A DNA stretch of 64,000 nt from Edaphobacter lichenicola (GTDB lineage: Bacteria; Acidobacteriota; Terriglobia; Terriglobales; Acidobacteriaceae). Position 1 is the first letter of the stretch, and every line of letters begins with the position of its first letter. Positions 27,447 to 37,314 of this stretch are shown here, piece by piece. The DNA lies in assembly GCF_025264645.1 (NCBI RefSeq), contig NZ_CP073696.1, positions 3,968,001 through 4,032,000 on the forward strand, read 5' to 3'. The notes under the pieces were generated by a model. It was not told the DNA's origin and ran no database searches. It was given only the letters and a program-made list of their open reading frames with translations. Position numbers and translations under genes: made by a program.

Positions 27447-28334
27447 TCAAGCCGAGACCAAAGGCCCGGAAGCATCAGGCCCAGACGCAACAATCCCAGA
27501 CGCAATCGCTTCTGACCCTACAGCCCCCGACGCAAGCGGTTTACTCCGGTCCGTCTTCATCGTCGGAGCAGAAGCCAGCAGCCGCCGCGTATAAGCATGC
27601 TGCGGTGCCCGAAAAAGCTGCCCCGCCTCCGCCTGCTCCACAATCTCCCCCCGCTGCATCACCGCCACCCGATCCGCCACCTGCGACACCACCGCCAGAT
27701 CATGCGAAATAAACAACATCGCCAAGCCATGCTCCCGCCGCAACTCCTTCAGCAGCGCCAAAATCTGCGCCTGCACCGTCACATCCAGTGCCGTCGTCGG
27801 CTCATCCGCAATTAACAACCTCGGCCGGTTCACAATCGCCATCGCAATCAAGATCCTCTGCCGCTGCCCTCCGGAAAACTGATACGGATAGTCTTTCGCT
27901 CTCCGCTCCACCTCCGGCAGCCCAACCTCCTCCATCGCCTCCAACACACGGGCCCGCACCATCTTCCTGGCCAACTCAGGATGATGCGCCGCAACCGCCT
28001 CTGCAATCTGCGCTCCCACCGGCATGACGGGGTTCAGAGCTGTCATCGGCTCCTGAAAGATCATCGCAATCTCCCGCCCCCGACGCCTCCGCATCGCCGC
28101 CTCCGGCAACGCGAGCAAATCCCCACCATCAAACCGAATCTCACCCCCAAGCCGTGCGCTCTCAGGCAACAGCCGCAGCACAGCCAGCGAGGTCGCAGAC
28201 TTCCCCGACCCCGACTCCCCCACCAACCCAAGCGTCTCACCAGAATTGATGTAGAAAGAGATACCCTTAACAGCACGATGCTGACCGAAGCCAATCGACA
28301 GATCTTTCACTTCGAGCAACACCGAAGAGTCCAT
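27447..28334 (-). CDS. Oligopeptide/dipeptide-type ABC transporter ATPase
   Basis: About 295 residues. Walker A ([12 protein letters not shown]), signature ([14 protein letters not shown]), Walker B ([12 protein letters not shown]) and the switch His (FISHDLAV) are all present, and the order [20 protein letters not shown] is typical of DppD/OppD. After the family end ([13 protein letters not shown]) there is a tail of about 30 residues with four A-S-G triplets and no match I know. No permease, second ATPase or binding protein is adjacent, so its partners must be elsewhere if it functions. Confidence 0.87.
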   Translation of the reverse strand: MDSSVLLEVKDLSIGFGQHRAVKGISFYINSGETLGLVGESGSGKSATSLAVLRLLPESARLGGEIRFDGGDLLALPEAAMRRRRGREIAMIFQEPMTALNPVMPVGAQIAEAVAAHHPELARKMVRARVLEAMEEVGLPEVERRAKDYPYQFSGGQRQRILIAMAIVNRPRLLIADEPTTALDVTVQAQILALLKELRREHGLAMLFISHDLAVVSQVADRVAVMQRGEIVEQAEAGQLFRAPQHAYTRRLLASAPTMKTDRSKPLASGAVGSEAIASGIVASGPDASGPLVSA

Positions 28335-28439
28335 GGCAGAATGTTAGCGGACTTTGCCGCTTCGGCCACACAAACCGGCACCCTCCTGCAAAGATAGGAC
28401 TTTGCCCAGCGGATAGCGTCTAATCTCGATGACAGACTT

Positions 28440-30137
28440 ATGAGATACATCCCCCATCGCGTCTTCCTTGCCGCCCTTCTCGTAACAAGCTCATCCTCGT
28501 GGGCCCCCATCTTGGCCCAGATGCACAAGGTCGCGAAGCCCGAACAGGTCGTTCGCGCCGTCGGTGTCTATGAGTGGACTGGCGACTTCGCCAAACCCAC
28601 CGCCAGCCGCCTCGTTCCGGTCTCCCTCTTCATCGAAGGCAAGCTCGAAGATGCAGGTGTCTACATCGCCCGTCCCGTTCCGTTCGCTCTGCTCAGCGGC
28701 AACGTCTACGAACTCCAGGACGCAGGCATTGGCAAGGGATTTCTCGACCTCGCCTACGCAAAGCACCTCCAGGCCACCACCTCCACCGGCGATCTCGCCT
28801 ACGACGACGGCTGGTTCGGCTACGGAACCGTCAAGCCGCTCACCGCCCCGCGCAGGGCTACATCATCATTGAAGCCATCGAAAACTCTGCCAGTACTTAC
28901 CAGTTCCAACGACTCGAGCCGCCCCCACCTCACCACCAAAACAGGCAGTGACTCAACGTCATCATCCACCGCGGATCAAAGCAAACCAGCACCAAACCCA
29001 GACACAACCTCAACGAGCACTGCATCCACCAACGACCCAGACCGGCCCACCATGAAACGTCGGTCCTCCGACACAGACAGCACCGCCAGTAGTACCGGAA
29101 CAACGACAGCGTCAAGCAGCACACCCGCCGACGATCCGGATCGCCCCACCATGAAGCGCCGGGATAGCTCAGCCAGCACCGACTCATCTACGACCCAATC
29201 CGGCAGCACCGGAACAACAACAACCGGAAGCACCCCGGCAGACGATCCCGACCGGCCAACCATGACCCGCCGCACACCCAGCGACACAACCACGACCGAC
29301 AGTGGATCGACAGGATCAACAGGATCGACAACTGCCAATGATCCCCCTTCATCCAACGATCCCGATCGGCCCACCCTCAAGCGTCACACCCCCGAAGAAG
29401 CCAAAAAAGCTCGGAACAACACTGACAGCGTCACTGGAACTGGCTCTTTGAACGACGACCCCAACCGACCCAACTTGCATCGTGGCAAACCTACCGGTGC
29501 CATGACCGAGTCCGATCTACCTAAGCTCGTCGGCATCCCCTCGAATCTCCATCAGATGGTCGCTGTATCCGACGCGGCCAATCGCGACGTGCATCCCTTC
29601 GCGCTGGAGTGGGACGACGCCACCCAGCATGCAGCCATACTTCAAAAAATGCAGGATATGGCCCGCGCACAGCTCGCCGCCTACGCAGCGACTCCAGCGA
29701 AAACGGCCACCCCCGCACCTAAGCCTACTGCAAAGACCACGACACCTGTCCACACTCACCATCCAGCAACCCCCGCACCCGCGCCGGTCCCATTGCTCGA
29801 CGAGGAACTCAAGGCATACACCCTCAGCTACGGCGGAGCGGCAACTTACATCTATTCCGCACACACAGCAGGCACAGGAGCAGCCTTGCGATACGTCACC
29901 ATCGTGGCCCAGGCCGACGGCTTGGGTGACTTGAAACCCGCCATCCAGAGTGTGACCGACGCAGCCCACCTCGACCGCTCCCCCCAAATGCGTTTCGTCG
30001 ATGTCGTCGATGCCGAAGCCAGCAACCGCGCCAGCCTCCTCTTCGAACTACGCGGACAAAACTCCCGTCAGTTCGGCCTCTATCGTGTGATCGCATCCCA
30101 TTCCGACCAGATCTTCTTAACCGGCACCACCGATTAG
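28440..30137 (+). CDS. Secreted protein with D-P-D-R-P-T repeats in Ser/Thr-rich linkers
   Basis: About 565 residues. A signal peptide is followed by a globular part to about residue 135. Residues 150-350 are Ser/Thr/Gly-rich with regularly spaced copies of (N/D)DPDRPTxKRR: four strong copies (NDPDRPTMKRRSS, DDPDRPTMKRRDS, DDPDRPTMTRRTP, NDPDRPTLKRHTP), a fifth weaker DDPNRPNLHR and a degenerate NDSSRPHLTTK before them. A Pro/Thr/Ala-rich spacer (about 405-440) leads to a C-terminal domain ending in a beta-rich GQNSRQFGLYRVI. No enzyme motif is visible. Cell-surface or periplasmic location is inferred. I know similar proteins only as uncharacterised acidobacterial products. Confidence 0.8.
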   Translation: MRYIPHRVFLAALLVTSSSSWAPILAQMHKVAKPEQVVRAVGVYEWTGDFAKPTASRLVPVSLFIEGKLEDAGVYIARPVPFALLSGNVYELQDAGIGKGFLDLAYAKHLQATTSTGDLAYDDGWFGYGTVKPLTAPRRATSSLKPSKTLPVLTSSNDSSRPHLTTKTGSDSTSSSTADQSKPAPNPDTTSTSTASTNDPDRPTMKRRSSDTDSTASSTGTTTASSSTPADDPDRPTMKRRDSSASTDSSTTQSGSTGTTTTGSTPADDPDRPTMTRRTPSDTTTTDSGSTGSTGSTTANDPPSSNDPDRPTLKRHTPEEAKKARNNTDSVTGTGSLNDDPNRPNLHRGKPTGAMTESDLPKLVGIPSNLHQMVAVSDAANRDVHPFALEWDDATQHAAILQKMQDMARAQLAAYAATPAKTATPAPKPTAKTTTPVHTHHPATPAPAPVPLLDEELKAYTLSYGGAATYIYSAHTAGTGAALRYVTIVAQADGLGDLKPAIQSVTDAAHLDRSPQMRFVDVVDAEASNRASLLFELRGQNSRQFGLYRVIASHSDQIFLTGTTD

Positions 30138-30211
30138 CAGCCGCACCTGCTGTCTCAGCTACAACCACTGTTGTAGCTTCGATACAAACTGTTGATAGGG
30201 TAGTGCTGACG

Positions 30212-32203
30212 ATGATTCGACTTGGCATAGACACTGGCGGAACATTCACAGATCTCCTGCGCCTCGACGAGCGCGGAATAAAAGTCCACAAAGTACGGTC
30301 GACCCCCGACGATCCATCCCAGGCAATCTTCTCCGGCATCGCAGAACTGCTCACGCAAGACGAGTCAGCCGAGATCATCCACGGATCCACCGTAGCAACG
30401 AACGCTCTTCTCGAACGCAAAGGAGCACGCGTCGCACTCGTAACAACCAAAGGTTTTGAGGATGTGCTCAAGATCGGTCGCCAGACCCGGGCGCAACTCT
30501 ACAACTTCATGGTCGAAGCGCGTCGCCCATTGATAGCCGAAGGCCTCACCTTCGGAATAGCAGAACGCTTGAACGCCGACGGCAGCACTCTCGAGCCACT
30601 AGATGAATCGGATATCAAAGCACTGATCGACACACTCCACACGAAGACCGTCGATTCTGTAGCGATCTGTCTCCTCCACTCCTACGCGAATCCAATCCAC
30701 GAGGAGCGTCTCTCTTCGGCGCTAGAAGATGCTGGCTTCATCGTCTCAACGTCACACAAAATTCTCCCCGAATATCGCGAGTTTGAACGCTGGAGCACGA
30801 CCGTAGTCAACGCCTACGTCACACCGCTCATGGCACGATATCTAACCAGGCTGGAAGACGGCCTGAACAAAAACTCCCTCAGCATCATGCAATCCAACGG
30901 CGGCTCAATCTCCGCCATACGAGCAAAGACGGCAGCCGTCCAAACGATCCTCTCGGGGCCAGCCGCGGGCGTAGTCGGTGCCCATGCAATCGGCAACGCA
31001 TCCGGCTACTCTAGACTCATCACCTTCGACATGGGCGGCACCTCAACCGACGTCAGCCTCATCAACGAAAAGATCGGCACGACGATGGAGTCGACCGTCG
31101 GCGACTTTCCCGTGCGCCTGCCTGTGCTCGACATCCACACCGTCGGTGCCGGCGGCGGATCGATAGCTTACATCGACTCCGGCGGCTCGTTACGTGTCGG
31201 ACCACGCAGCGCCGGCGCAGATCCCGGCCCTGCATGCTACGGCAAAGGCACAGAGCTGACCGTGACCGACGCAAACCTGCTTCTTGGCCGCCTCGATCCC
31301 GAATATTTCCTCGGCGGCCGAATGTCTCTTAACCTGGACCGCCCACGCGAAGTCGCAAAGCAGCTCGGGCAACAAATAGGCCTGTCAGTGATCGCTTTGG
31401 CAGAAGGCATCGTACGAATCGCCAACACCAACATGGAGAACGCCATCCGCGTAGTCTCTGTGCAACGCGGCCACGACCCCAGAGACTTCGCTCTCCTGGC
31501 GTTCGGTGGCGCAGGCGGCCTGCACGCCTGCGATATCGCCGACCTGCTCGACATCAAAACTGTACTCATCCCAGAACACAGCGGAGTACTCTCAGCGCTC
31601 GGCATGCTGCTCGCCGACGTCTCAAAGGATTATTCCCTAACAATACTCAAGCCCACCGCACAGATCACCGAGGAAGAGCTTCATCTCCAATTCAAACCAC
31701 TGATCGACCGCGCCATCTCCGACATCCAATCAGAGGGCTTCGCCGAAGACGACATCGTCATCGAATGCGCCCTCGACATGAGATACAAAGGCCAGGCCTA
31801 TGAGATCACCGTCCCATTCACAACCGGCTATGAAGCAGCGTTCAACCGCCAACATGACCAGTTCTATGGATACTCGGATCCTCTGCGAGCAACCGAAATC
31901 GTCCACCTCCGAGTGAAATCGATCGGCCGCACTCGCAAACCAACTCTGCCGAACCCAGCAGCCAATCATCGCGAACTACCAATCCCATCCTCCGTGCGAC
32001 CAACACGCTTTGCACGCAAGCCGGTCCCAACTCCGATCTATCACCGCGAACTCCTCACCGCAGGAATGCAATGCCAGGGCCCCGCCCTAATCGTCAGCGG
32101 ACAGTCCACCACCATCATCCCCCCGCACTTTGACCTTGCAATCGACGGTGTCGGTACCCTCATCGCAACACGTCAAAGACCACACAACAAGAAGCCCCGA
32201 TAG
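30212..32203 (+). CDS. hyuA: Hydantoinase/oxoprolinase family subunit A
   Basis: About 663 residues, normal for subunit A. The ATG at 30212 is 11 bases after AGGG; the GTG at 30203 sits too close. Sugar-kinase/Hsp70-like ATP sites are visible: RLGIDTGGTFTDLLRL near the start, HGSTVATNALLERKGAR, and TFDMGGTSTDVSLI near residue 275. With subunit B these enzymes use ATP to open a cyclic amide such as 5-oxoproline or N-methylhydantoin. The B gene follows after 61 bases and a transporter after that, so this is a catabolic operon. Confidence 0.9.
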   Translation: MIRLGIDTGGTFTDLLRLDERGIKVHKVRSTPDDPSQAIFSGIAELLTQDESAEIIHGSTVATNALLERKGARVALVTTKGFEDVLKIGRQTRAQLYNFMVEARRPLIAEGLTFGIAERLNADGSTLEPLDESDIKALIDTLHTKTVDSVAICLLHSYANPIHEERLSSALEDAGFIVSTSHKILPEYREFERWSTTVVNAYVTPLMARYLTRLEDGLNKNSLSIMQSNGGSISAIRAKTAAVQTILSGPAAGVVGAHAIGNASGYSRLITFDMGGTSTDVSLINEKIGTTMESTVGDFPVRLPVLDIHTVGAGGGSIAYIDSGGSLRVGPRSAGADPGPACYGKGTELTVTDANLLLGRLDPEYFLGGRMSLNLDRPREVAKQLGQQIGLSVIALAEGIVRIANTNMENAIRVVSVQRGHDPRDFALLAFGGAGGLHACDIADLLDIKTVLIPEHSGVLSALGMLLADVSKDYSLTILKPTAQITEEELHLQFKPLIDRAISDIQSEGFAEDDIVIECALDMRYKGQAYEITVPFTTGYEAAFNRQHDQFYGYSDPLRATEIVHLRVKSIGRTRKPTLPNPAANHRELPIPSSVRPTRFARKPVPTPIYHRELLTAGMQCQGPALIVSGQSTTIIPPHFDLAIDGVGTLIATRQRPHNKKPR

Positions 32204-32264
32204 AAAAGCAAAGTAGTATCACCTACACGAAGACAATCACTACCCGAGGAATTGAAGGCGACAA

Positions 32265-33863
32265 ATGCGTCTCGATCCAGTCGAACTCGAAATCTTCAAA
32301 AATCTCTTCGTCTCCATCGCCGAGGAGATGGGAGTGACGCTCTGCCGCACCGGCTTTTCGCCAAACATCAAGGAGCGCCTCGACTACTCCTGCGCCATCT
32401 ACGACGCCGCAGGCCAAACCATCGCGCAGGGCGACCACCTCCCCGTGCACCTTGGCGCAATGCCTCTCTCCGTCCGTGCCGCCATCGATCACGTCGCAAT
32501 GGAGCCAGGCGACACCGTCATCCTCAACGATCCCTTTCGTGGCGGCACTCATCTCCCCGACATCACGCTGGTCTCACCACTCTTCCTCAAACGAACCGAA
32601 CCACCAGCCTTCTTCGTAGCCAATCGCGCCCATCACTCCGACGTAGGAGGAATGAGCCCAGGCTCAATGCCCCTAGCCCGCGAGGTCTTTCAAGAGGGCC
32701 TCATCATCCCCCCGATAAAACTCGTAAAGCGAGGAGCCCTTGACCGCGAACTGATGTCTTTCATCCTCGCCAACGTTCGCACACCCGACGAGCGTGAAGG
32801 CGACCTCACGGCTCAGATCGCCGCAAACCGCGTCGGCGAAACGCGCCTGCGCGAGATCACAAAAAAATACAGCCTCAAACGTGTCGCCCACTACGCCGCC
32901 GCAACACAAGACTACGCAGAGCGAGTCCTGCGCCGCACCATCGCCAGCATTCCCGACGGCGAGTACCGCTTCGAAGACTACCTCGACAACGACGGTTTCA
33001 GCTCCGAGCCAGTCTTCATTCGCGTCGCAATCCGAATCGACGGCAACTCCGCCGAGGTCGACTTCACAGGCTCCGACCACCAGACCAGCGGCGGCGTCAA
33101 TGCAAACCTTGCCATCACTCTCTCAGCCACACTCTACGCATTTCGCTGTCTGGTCCAGGAAGACGTCCTCTACAACGCCGGTATCTCGCGACCGATCCAC
33201 GTCATCGCGCCACCCGGCACCGTTGTGAACGCCCAACATCCATCCGCAGTTGCGGGCGGCAACGTCGAAACATCACAACGCATCACAGACGTCGTCCTTG
33301 GCGCACTCTCGCAGGCCCTGCCGCAGCTGATCCCCGCTGCCAGCCAGGGCACCATGAATAACGTCACCCTCGGCGGAAGGAATCCCCGCACAGGCGCTGC
33401 ATTTGCCTACTACGAAACCGCCGGTGGTGGCATGGGAGGACGCAACGGCCTGCCCGGAATCAGTGGCGTCCACACCCACATGAGCAACACCCGCAACACA
33501 CCCATCGAAGAGCTCGAGCACCATCTGCCGTTACGCATTCGAACCTACGCCCTCCGACAGGGCAGCGGAGGAGCAGGACAGTACCCCGGCGGCGAAGGCC
33601 TGATCCGCGAGTACGAAGCACTCGCCGACACCTCAGTGACGCTCCTCACCGACCGTCGCATCGGCCAGCCATACGGTGCACAAGGTGGCGAACCCGGATC
33701 AGCCGGCCGCAATACAATCATCCGCTCAGACGGAACCATCGAACTACTCCCGTCAAAGGTCCGAATCGAGTTGCACCCCGGAGATCGTCTACGCATCGAA
33801 ACTCCCGGCGGCGGCGGCTTCGGCGCCACTCTATCACCCTCCAACCAGGCCGCACCCAAATGA
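32265..33863 (+). CDS. hyuB: Hydantoinase/oxoprolinase family subunit B
   Basis: About 532 residues. Family motifs: LDPVELEIFKNLFVSIAEEM at the start, RLDYSCAIYDAAGQTIAQGD, HLGAMPLSVRAAI, VILNDPFRGGTHLPDITLV and a closing GDRLRIETPGGGGFG. Subunit B forms the second half of the ATP-dependent cyclic amidohydrolase. Its stop overlaps the next start as ATGA, so expression of the transporter is coupled to it. Substrate choice between 5-oxoproline, hydantoin and related rings cannot be read from sequence. Confidence 0.9.
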   Translation: MRLDPVELEIFKNLFVSIAEEMGVTLCRTGFSPNIKERLDYSCAIYDAAGQTIAQGDHLPVHLGAMPLSVRAAIDHVAMEPGDTVILNDPFRGGTHLPDITLVSPLFLKRTEPPAFFVANRAHHSDVGGMSPGSMPLAREVFQEGLIIPPIKLVKRGALDRELMSFILANVRTPDEREGDLTAQIAANRVGETRLREITKKYSLKRVAHYAAATQDYAERVLRRTIASIPDGEYRFEDYLDNDGFSSEPVFIRVAIRIDGNSAEVDFTGSDHQTSGGVNANLAITLSATLYAFRCLVQEDVLYNAGISRPIHVIAPPGTVVNAQHPSAVAGGNVETSQRITDVVLGALSQALPQLIPAASQGTMNNVTLGGRNPRTGAAFAYYETAGGGMGGRNGLPGISGVHTHMSNTRNTPIEELEHHLPLRIRTYALRQGSGGAGQYPGGEGLIREYEALADTSVTLLTDRRIGQPYGAQGGEPGSAGRNTIIRSDGTIELLPSKVRIELHPGDRLRIETPGGGGFGATLSPSNQAAPK

Positions 33864-35149
33864 GCGATCTATCAGCCGAAGCGCAAGCCACAATACACCC
33901 AGGCGCGTTCGACTGGTGGCGTGAAGCCCCGCATTCAGCAAAGAAAACTTTACTCGCAGCATCTCTCGGCTGGATGCTCGACTCCTTCGACGTAATGCTC
34001 TACTCGCTCGTGCTCGCTTCGCTCATGGCCGACCTGCATCTCAGCAAAGACACCGCAGGCATCCTTGGATCAGTCACCCTCCTCGCCGCCGCCGTCGGCG
34101 GCCTCACCTTCGGCATCATCGCAGACCGCTTCGGCCGCACGCGCGCCTTGATGGCGAGCATATTGATCTACGCCGTCTTCACCGCTGCCTGTGGCCTCGC
34201 ACACAACTTCGTGCAACTCGCAGTCTTTCGCATCCTGCTCGGCCTAGGGATGGGCGGCGAGTGGGCCAGCGGTGCCTCACTCGTCTCCGAAACCTGGCCC
34301 GCACAGCATCGCGGCAAAGCACTCGGCTTCATGCAAAGCTCCTGGGCGATCGGCTACGCACTGGCAGCCCTCGTTGTAGCAGTAGTCATGCCCGTCGGAG
34401 GCTGGCGCGCTGTCTTCTTCGTCGGCGTCCTGCCCGCATTCTTCACACTATGGATTCGTCACGACATCGAAGAGCCCGAAGTCTGGAAGCAAACCCGCAC
34501 CACGATCTCGTCCACCTTCGGAGGCTTCGCCGAACTCTTTCGCGGCAGCCTGCTACGCTCGACCATCGTTCTCGCGCTCATGAATGCATGCTGCCTCTTC
34601 GCATGGTGGGGCTTCAATCTTTGGGTGCCCGCGTATCTCTCTCTTCCCGTCTCGCACGGAGGCATCGGCCTTACCTCCACCGCCATGTCCATCGTCGTTA
34701 TCGTGATGCAAGTGGGCATGTGGTTCGGCTACGTCACCTTCGGCTTCGTAAGCGACGCGGTCGGCCGCAAAAAAACCTACATTACCTATCTCCTGGTAGC
34801 ATCCACACTCTTGTTCGTCTACGGAACAACGCGCACACCTATCCTCTTGCTCATCCTCGGCCCCTTCGTTGCCTTCTTCGGAACTGGATACTTTACAGGC
34901 TTCGCTGCAGTGACCGCAGAGACCTACGACACCAGAGTCCGCGCGACAGCGCAAGGCTTCACCTACAACGCAGGCAGAATCGTCAGTGCAGCCGCCCCAT
35001 TCACTGTAGGTTCTCTCGCGCAACGACATGGCTTCGGAGCCGCCTTTGCCGCTGGCGCAATCTCGTTCTTGCTAGCCGCCTTCTTTTGGATCTGGATCCC
35101 CGAAACAAAAGGCAAAGCCCTTGCAGAGGCAACCGAACCCATCAGCTAA
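33860..35149 (+). CDS. MFS transporter, probable uptake partner of hyuAB
   Basis: About 429 residues and roughly twelve hydrophobic segments. Helix 1 carries SLGWMLDSFDVMLYSL, with the Asp pair typical of the aromatic-acid and sialate-type proton symporters. The loop after helix 2 has GIIADRFGRTRA, the MFS motif A. It overlaps hyuB by four bases. A role in importing the cyclic amide opened by HyuAB is inferred from coupling. It converges on the carboxylase gene with a 16-base gap. Confidence 0.88.
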   Translation: MSDLSAEAQATIHPGAFDWWREAPHSAKKTLLAASLGWMLDSFDVMLYSLVLASLMADLHLSKDTAGILGSVTLLAAAVGGLTFGIIADRFGRTRALMASILIYAVFTAACGLAHNFVQLAVFRILLGLGMGGEWASGASLVSETWPAQHRGKALGFMQSSWAIGYALAALVVAVVMPVGGWRAVFFVGVLPAFFTLWIRHDIEEPEVWKQTRTTISSTFGGFAELFRGSLLRSTIVLALMNACCLFAWWGFNLWVPAYLSLPVSHGGIGLTSTAMSIVVIVMQVGMWFGYVTFGFVSDAVGRKKTYITYLLVASTLLFVYGTTRTPILLLILGPFVAFFGTGYFTGFAAVTAETYDTRVRATAQGFTYNAGRIVSAAAPFTVGSLAQRHGFGAAFAAGAISFLLAAFFWIWIPETKGKALAEATEPIS

Positions 35150-35165
35150 CAATAGAGGTGGCCGA

Positions 35166-36827
35166 TTACAGCGGAATATTCCCATGTTTCTTAGCAGGAT
35201 TCTTCTCCCGCTTCGTCGCCAGCATATCGAGCGCCGAGTTCAACCGTCTGCGAGTCTCGCTCGGCCGAATCACCGCATCAATATATCCACGCTCGGCAGC
35301 AACGTAAGGGTTCGCAAACCGCTCACGAAACTCCTCCACCTTGTCCTTCCGCGCCTCAGCGAGCACAGCGAGCTTCTCCTCTTCGGTGAACGCCTTACCC
35401 TGCGGCCACACCGCCTCTGCACGTCGCACTGTGAGCTCCAGCTCTCGCTTATAGACGATATTCACCGCACCCTCCGGACCCATCACCGCAATCTCCGCCG
35501 TCGGCCATGCCACGTTCAAATCAGTCCGAAGGTGCTTCGAACTCATCACACAATAAGCCCCACCGTAAGCCTTCCTCGTAATCACCGTAAGCTTCGGCAC
35601 CGTCGCTTCAGCGAACGCATACAACAGCTTCGCCCCATGACGAATAATCCCACCATGCTCCTGCTGAATCCCCGGCATGAATCCCGGCACATCTTCAAAC
35701 GTAATCAGCGGAATATTGAACGCATCGCAGAACCGCACGAACCGCGCGCCTTTTACACTGGCATTGATGTCCAACACCCCAGCAAGAAACGCAGGTTGAT
35801 TCGCCACAATACCCACCGTCCGCCCAGCCATGCGCGCAAATCCAACCACAATGTTCTTAGCGAAGTGCTCCTGCACCTGAAAGAAATAACCATCGTCAAC
35901 CACTCGCGAGATCACATCCACCATGTCGTACGGCTGATTGCTCTCTTCCGGAATAATCGTATCCAGCGAAGCATCAGCGCGATTCGCATCATCCTGCGTA
36001 ACCTTCCGCGGCGCGTCATCCAGATTATTCGACGGCAGAAAACTCAGCAGCTCCCGCACCGTAGCCAGGCACTCCTGATCGTCATGCGCCATAAAGTGCG
36101 CCACACCCGAGATCTCGTTGTGCGTCAACGCCCCACCCAGAGCGTCCTTCGTCACATCCTCATGCGTCACCGTCTTGATAACGTCCGGCCCAGTAACGAA
36201 CATGTAGCTCGTCTTCTCGGTCATCACCGTAAAGTCGGTAATCGCCGGAGAATACACCGCACCCCCAGCGCAAGGTCCCAAAATTGCAGAGATCTGCGGC
36301 ACCACTCCACTCGCCAACGTATTGCGTAGAAAGATGTCCGTATACCCCGCCAGCGAAACAACGCCCTCCTGAATCCGCGCCCCACCAGAATCGTTCAAAC
36401 CCACAATCGGCGCGCCGACACGCATCGCCATATCCATAATCTTCACGATCTTCGCAGCATTCGCCTCCGACAGCGACCCGCCAAACACCGTAAAGTCCTG
36501 CGCAAACACGAACACCACACGTCCATGCACGCGCCCATACCCGGTAATAAATCCATCGCCAGGGACACGTTGCTCCGCCATCCCAAAGTCCGTCGCCCGA
36601 TGCGTCACAAACTTGTCGGTTTCTTCGAACGTTCCTTCATCGAGAAGAAAATCGATGCGCTCCCTGGCCGATAGCTTGCCGGACTTGCGCTCTCGCTCGC
36701 GACGCTCTTCACCGCCACCCTCTTCCGCAATGGCGTGGCGTGCTGCAAGCTCCGCGAGTTTACGTTGATGATTGAGTGACTTCGCCACAGGAACGTCTGT
36801 TTGTACGGGTTGCTCAGCTGCTGCCAT
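35166..36827 (-). CDS. Acyl-CoA carboxylase carboxyltransferase (beta) subunit
   Basis: About 553 residues. Two crotonase-like halves are visible: N-terminal [51 protein letters not shown] and [17 protein letters not shown]-terminal [40 protein letters not shown] and [16 protein letters not shown]. This is the carboxyl-transfer subunit that moves CO2 from biotin to propionyl-CoA or a related acyl-CoA. No biotin carboxylase or carrier gene is adjacent; if a methylmalonyl-CoA decarboxylase is intended, the other subunits are also missing here. Propionyl-CoA is the most likely substrate. Confidence 0.9.
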   Translation of the reverse strand: MAAAEQPVQTDVPVAKSLNHQRKLAELAARHAIAEEGGGEERRERERKSGKLSARERIDFLLDEGTFEETDKFVTHRATDFGMAEQRVPGDGFITGYGRVHGRVVFVFAQDFTVFGGSLSEANAAKIVKIMDMAMRVGAPIVGLNDSGGARIQEGVVSLAGYTDIFLRNTLASGVVPQISAILGPCAGGAVYSPAITDFTVMTEKTSYMFVTGPDVIKTVTHEDVTKDALGGALTHNEISGVAHFMAHDDQECLATVRELLSFLPSNNLDDAPRKVTQDDANRADASLDTIIPEESNQPYDMVDVISRVVDDGYFFQVQEHFAKNIVVGFARMAGRTVGIVANQPAFLAGVLDINASVKGARFVRFCDAFNIPLITFEDVPGFMPGIQQEHGGIIRHGAKLLYAFAEATVPKLTVITRKAYGGAYCVMSSKHLRTDLNVAWPTAEIAVMGPEGAVNIVYKRELELTVRRAEAVWPQGKAFTEEEKLAVLAEARKDKVEEFRERFANPYVAAERGYIDAVIRPSETRRRLNSALDMLATKREKNPAKKHGNIPL

Positions 36828-36943
36828 AGAACGGAATTCTAGCAGCGCACCGCCGCCACAGTCCTTCTATCGAAAAATACACTGGACAGCTTCCATCTCA
36901 AGGTGATTACATCAGCATCCCACTCATGTGGGAAGGTATCCGG

Positions 36944-37258
36944 ATGTCAAACTCAGCCGATTGCGTCTCGATCCACCTACAAGACATCACGGAAGCCGAA
37001 AACTTCTACACCAACGTGATGAAGTTCACCCTCGTCAACCGCTCCGAAACTCACCTCGAATACCATACCGGCACCTATCGCCTCTGCATCGACCAGGAGC
37101 TCAACACCCGGCCGCCTCTACCCAACTTCGCCGTTCAAGACATCAGCATCGTCAAATCAGGTCTCGTAGCCAACGGCTGCGTCATCCTTCGCGAAAGCCA
37201 TAACTCCCTCAACTTCCGCGACACCTTCGGCATCCACTACGCCGTCGTCCAAAAGTAG
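36944..37258 (+). CDS. VOC (glyoxalase-like) small protein
   Basis: About 104 residues from the ATG at 36944 (GGGAAGG at good spacing); an ATG at 36926 lies inside that ribosome site. One glyoxalase/VOC-type module is suggested by DITEAENFYTNVMKF, HLEYHTGTYRLCID and the closing NFRDTFGIHYAVV. The domain is half the size of a metal-binding VOC enzyme, so it would act as a dimer. No substrate can be named. It precedes the Y-family polymerase gene by 56 bases, but no functional link is known. Confidence 0.68.
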   Translation: MSNSADCVSIHLQDITEAENFYTNVMKFTLVNRSETHLEYHTGTYRLCIDQELNTRPPLPNFAVQDISIVKSGLVANGCVILRESHNSLNFRDTFGIHYAVVQK

Positions 37259-37314
37259 CTGAGAAAATTCACAGCTAGACGAACAAAAAGCGAATATATA
37301 ATCTAAGAAACACC

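Noticed and set aside
28850..28960. Frameshift in the D-P-D-R-P-T repeat protein near the end of its globular part
   Set aside because: The sequence becomes low-complexity there, but the frame stays open and later repeats are in the same frame, so no shift is needed.
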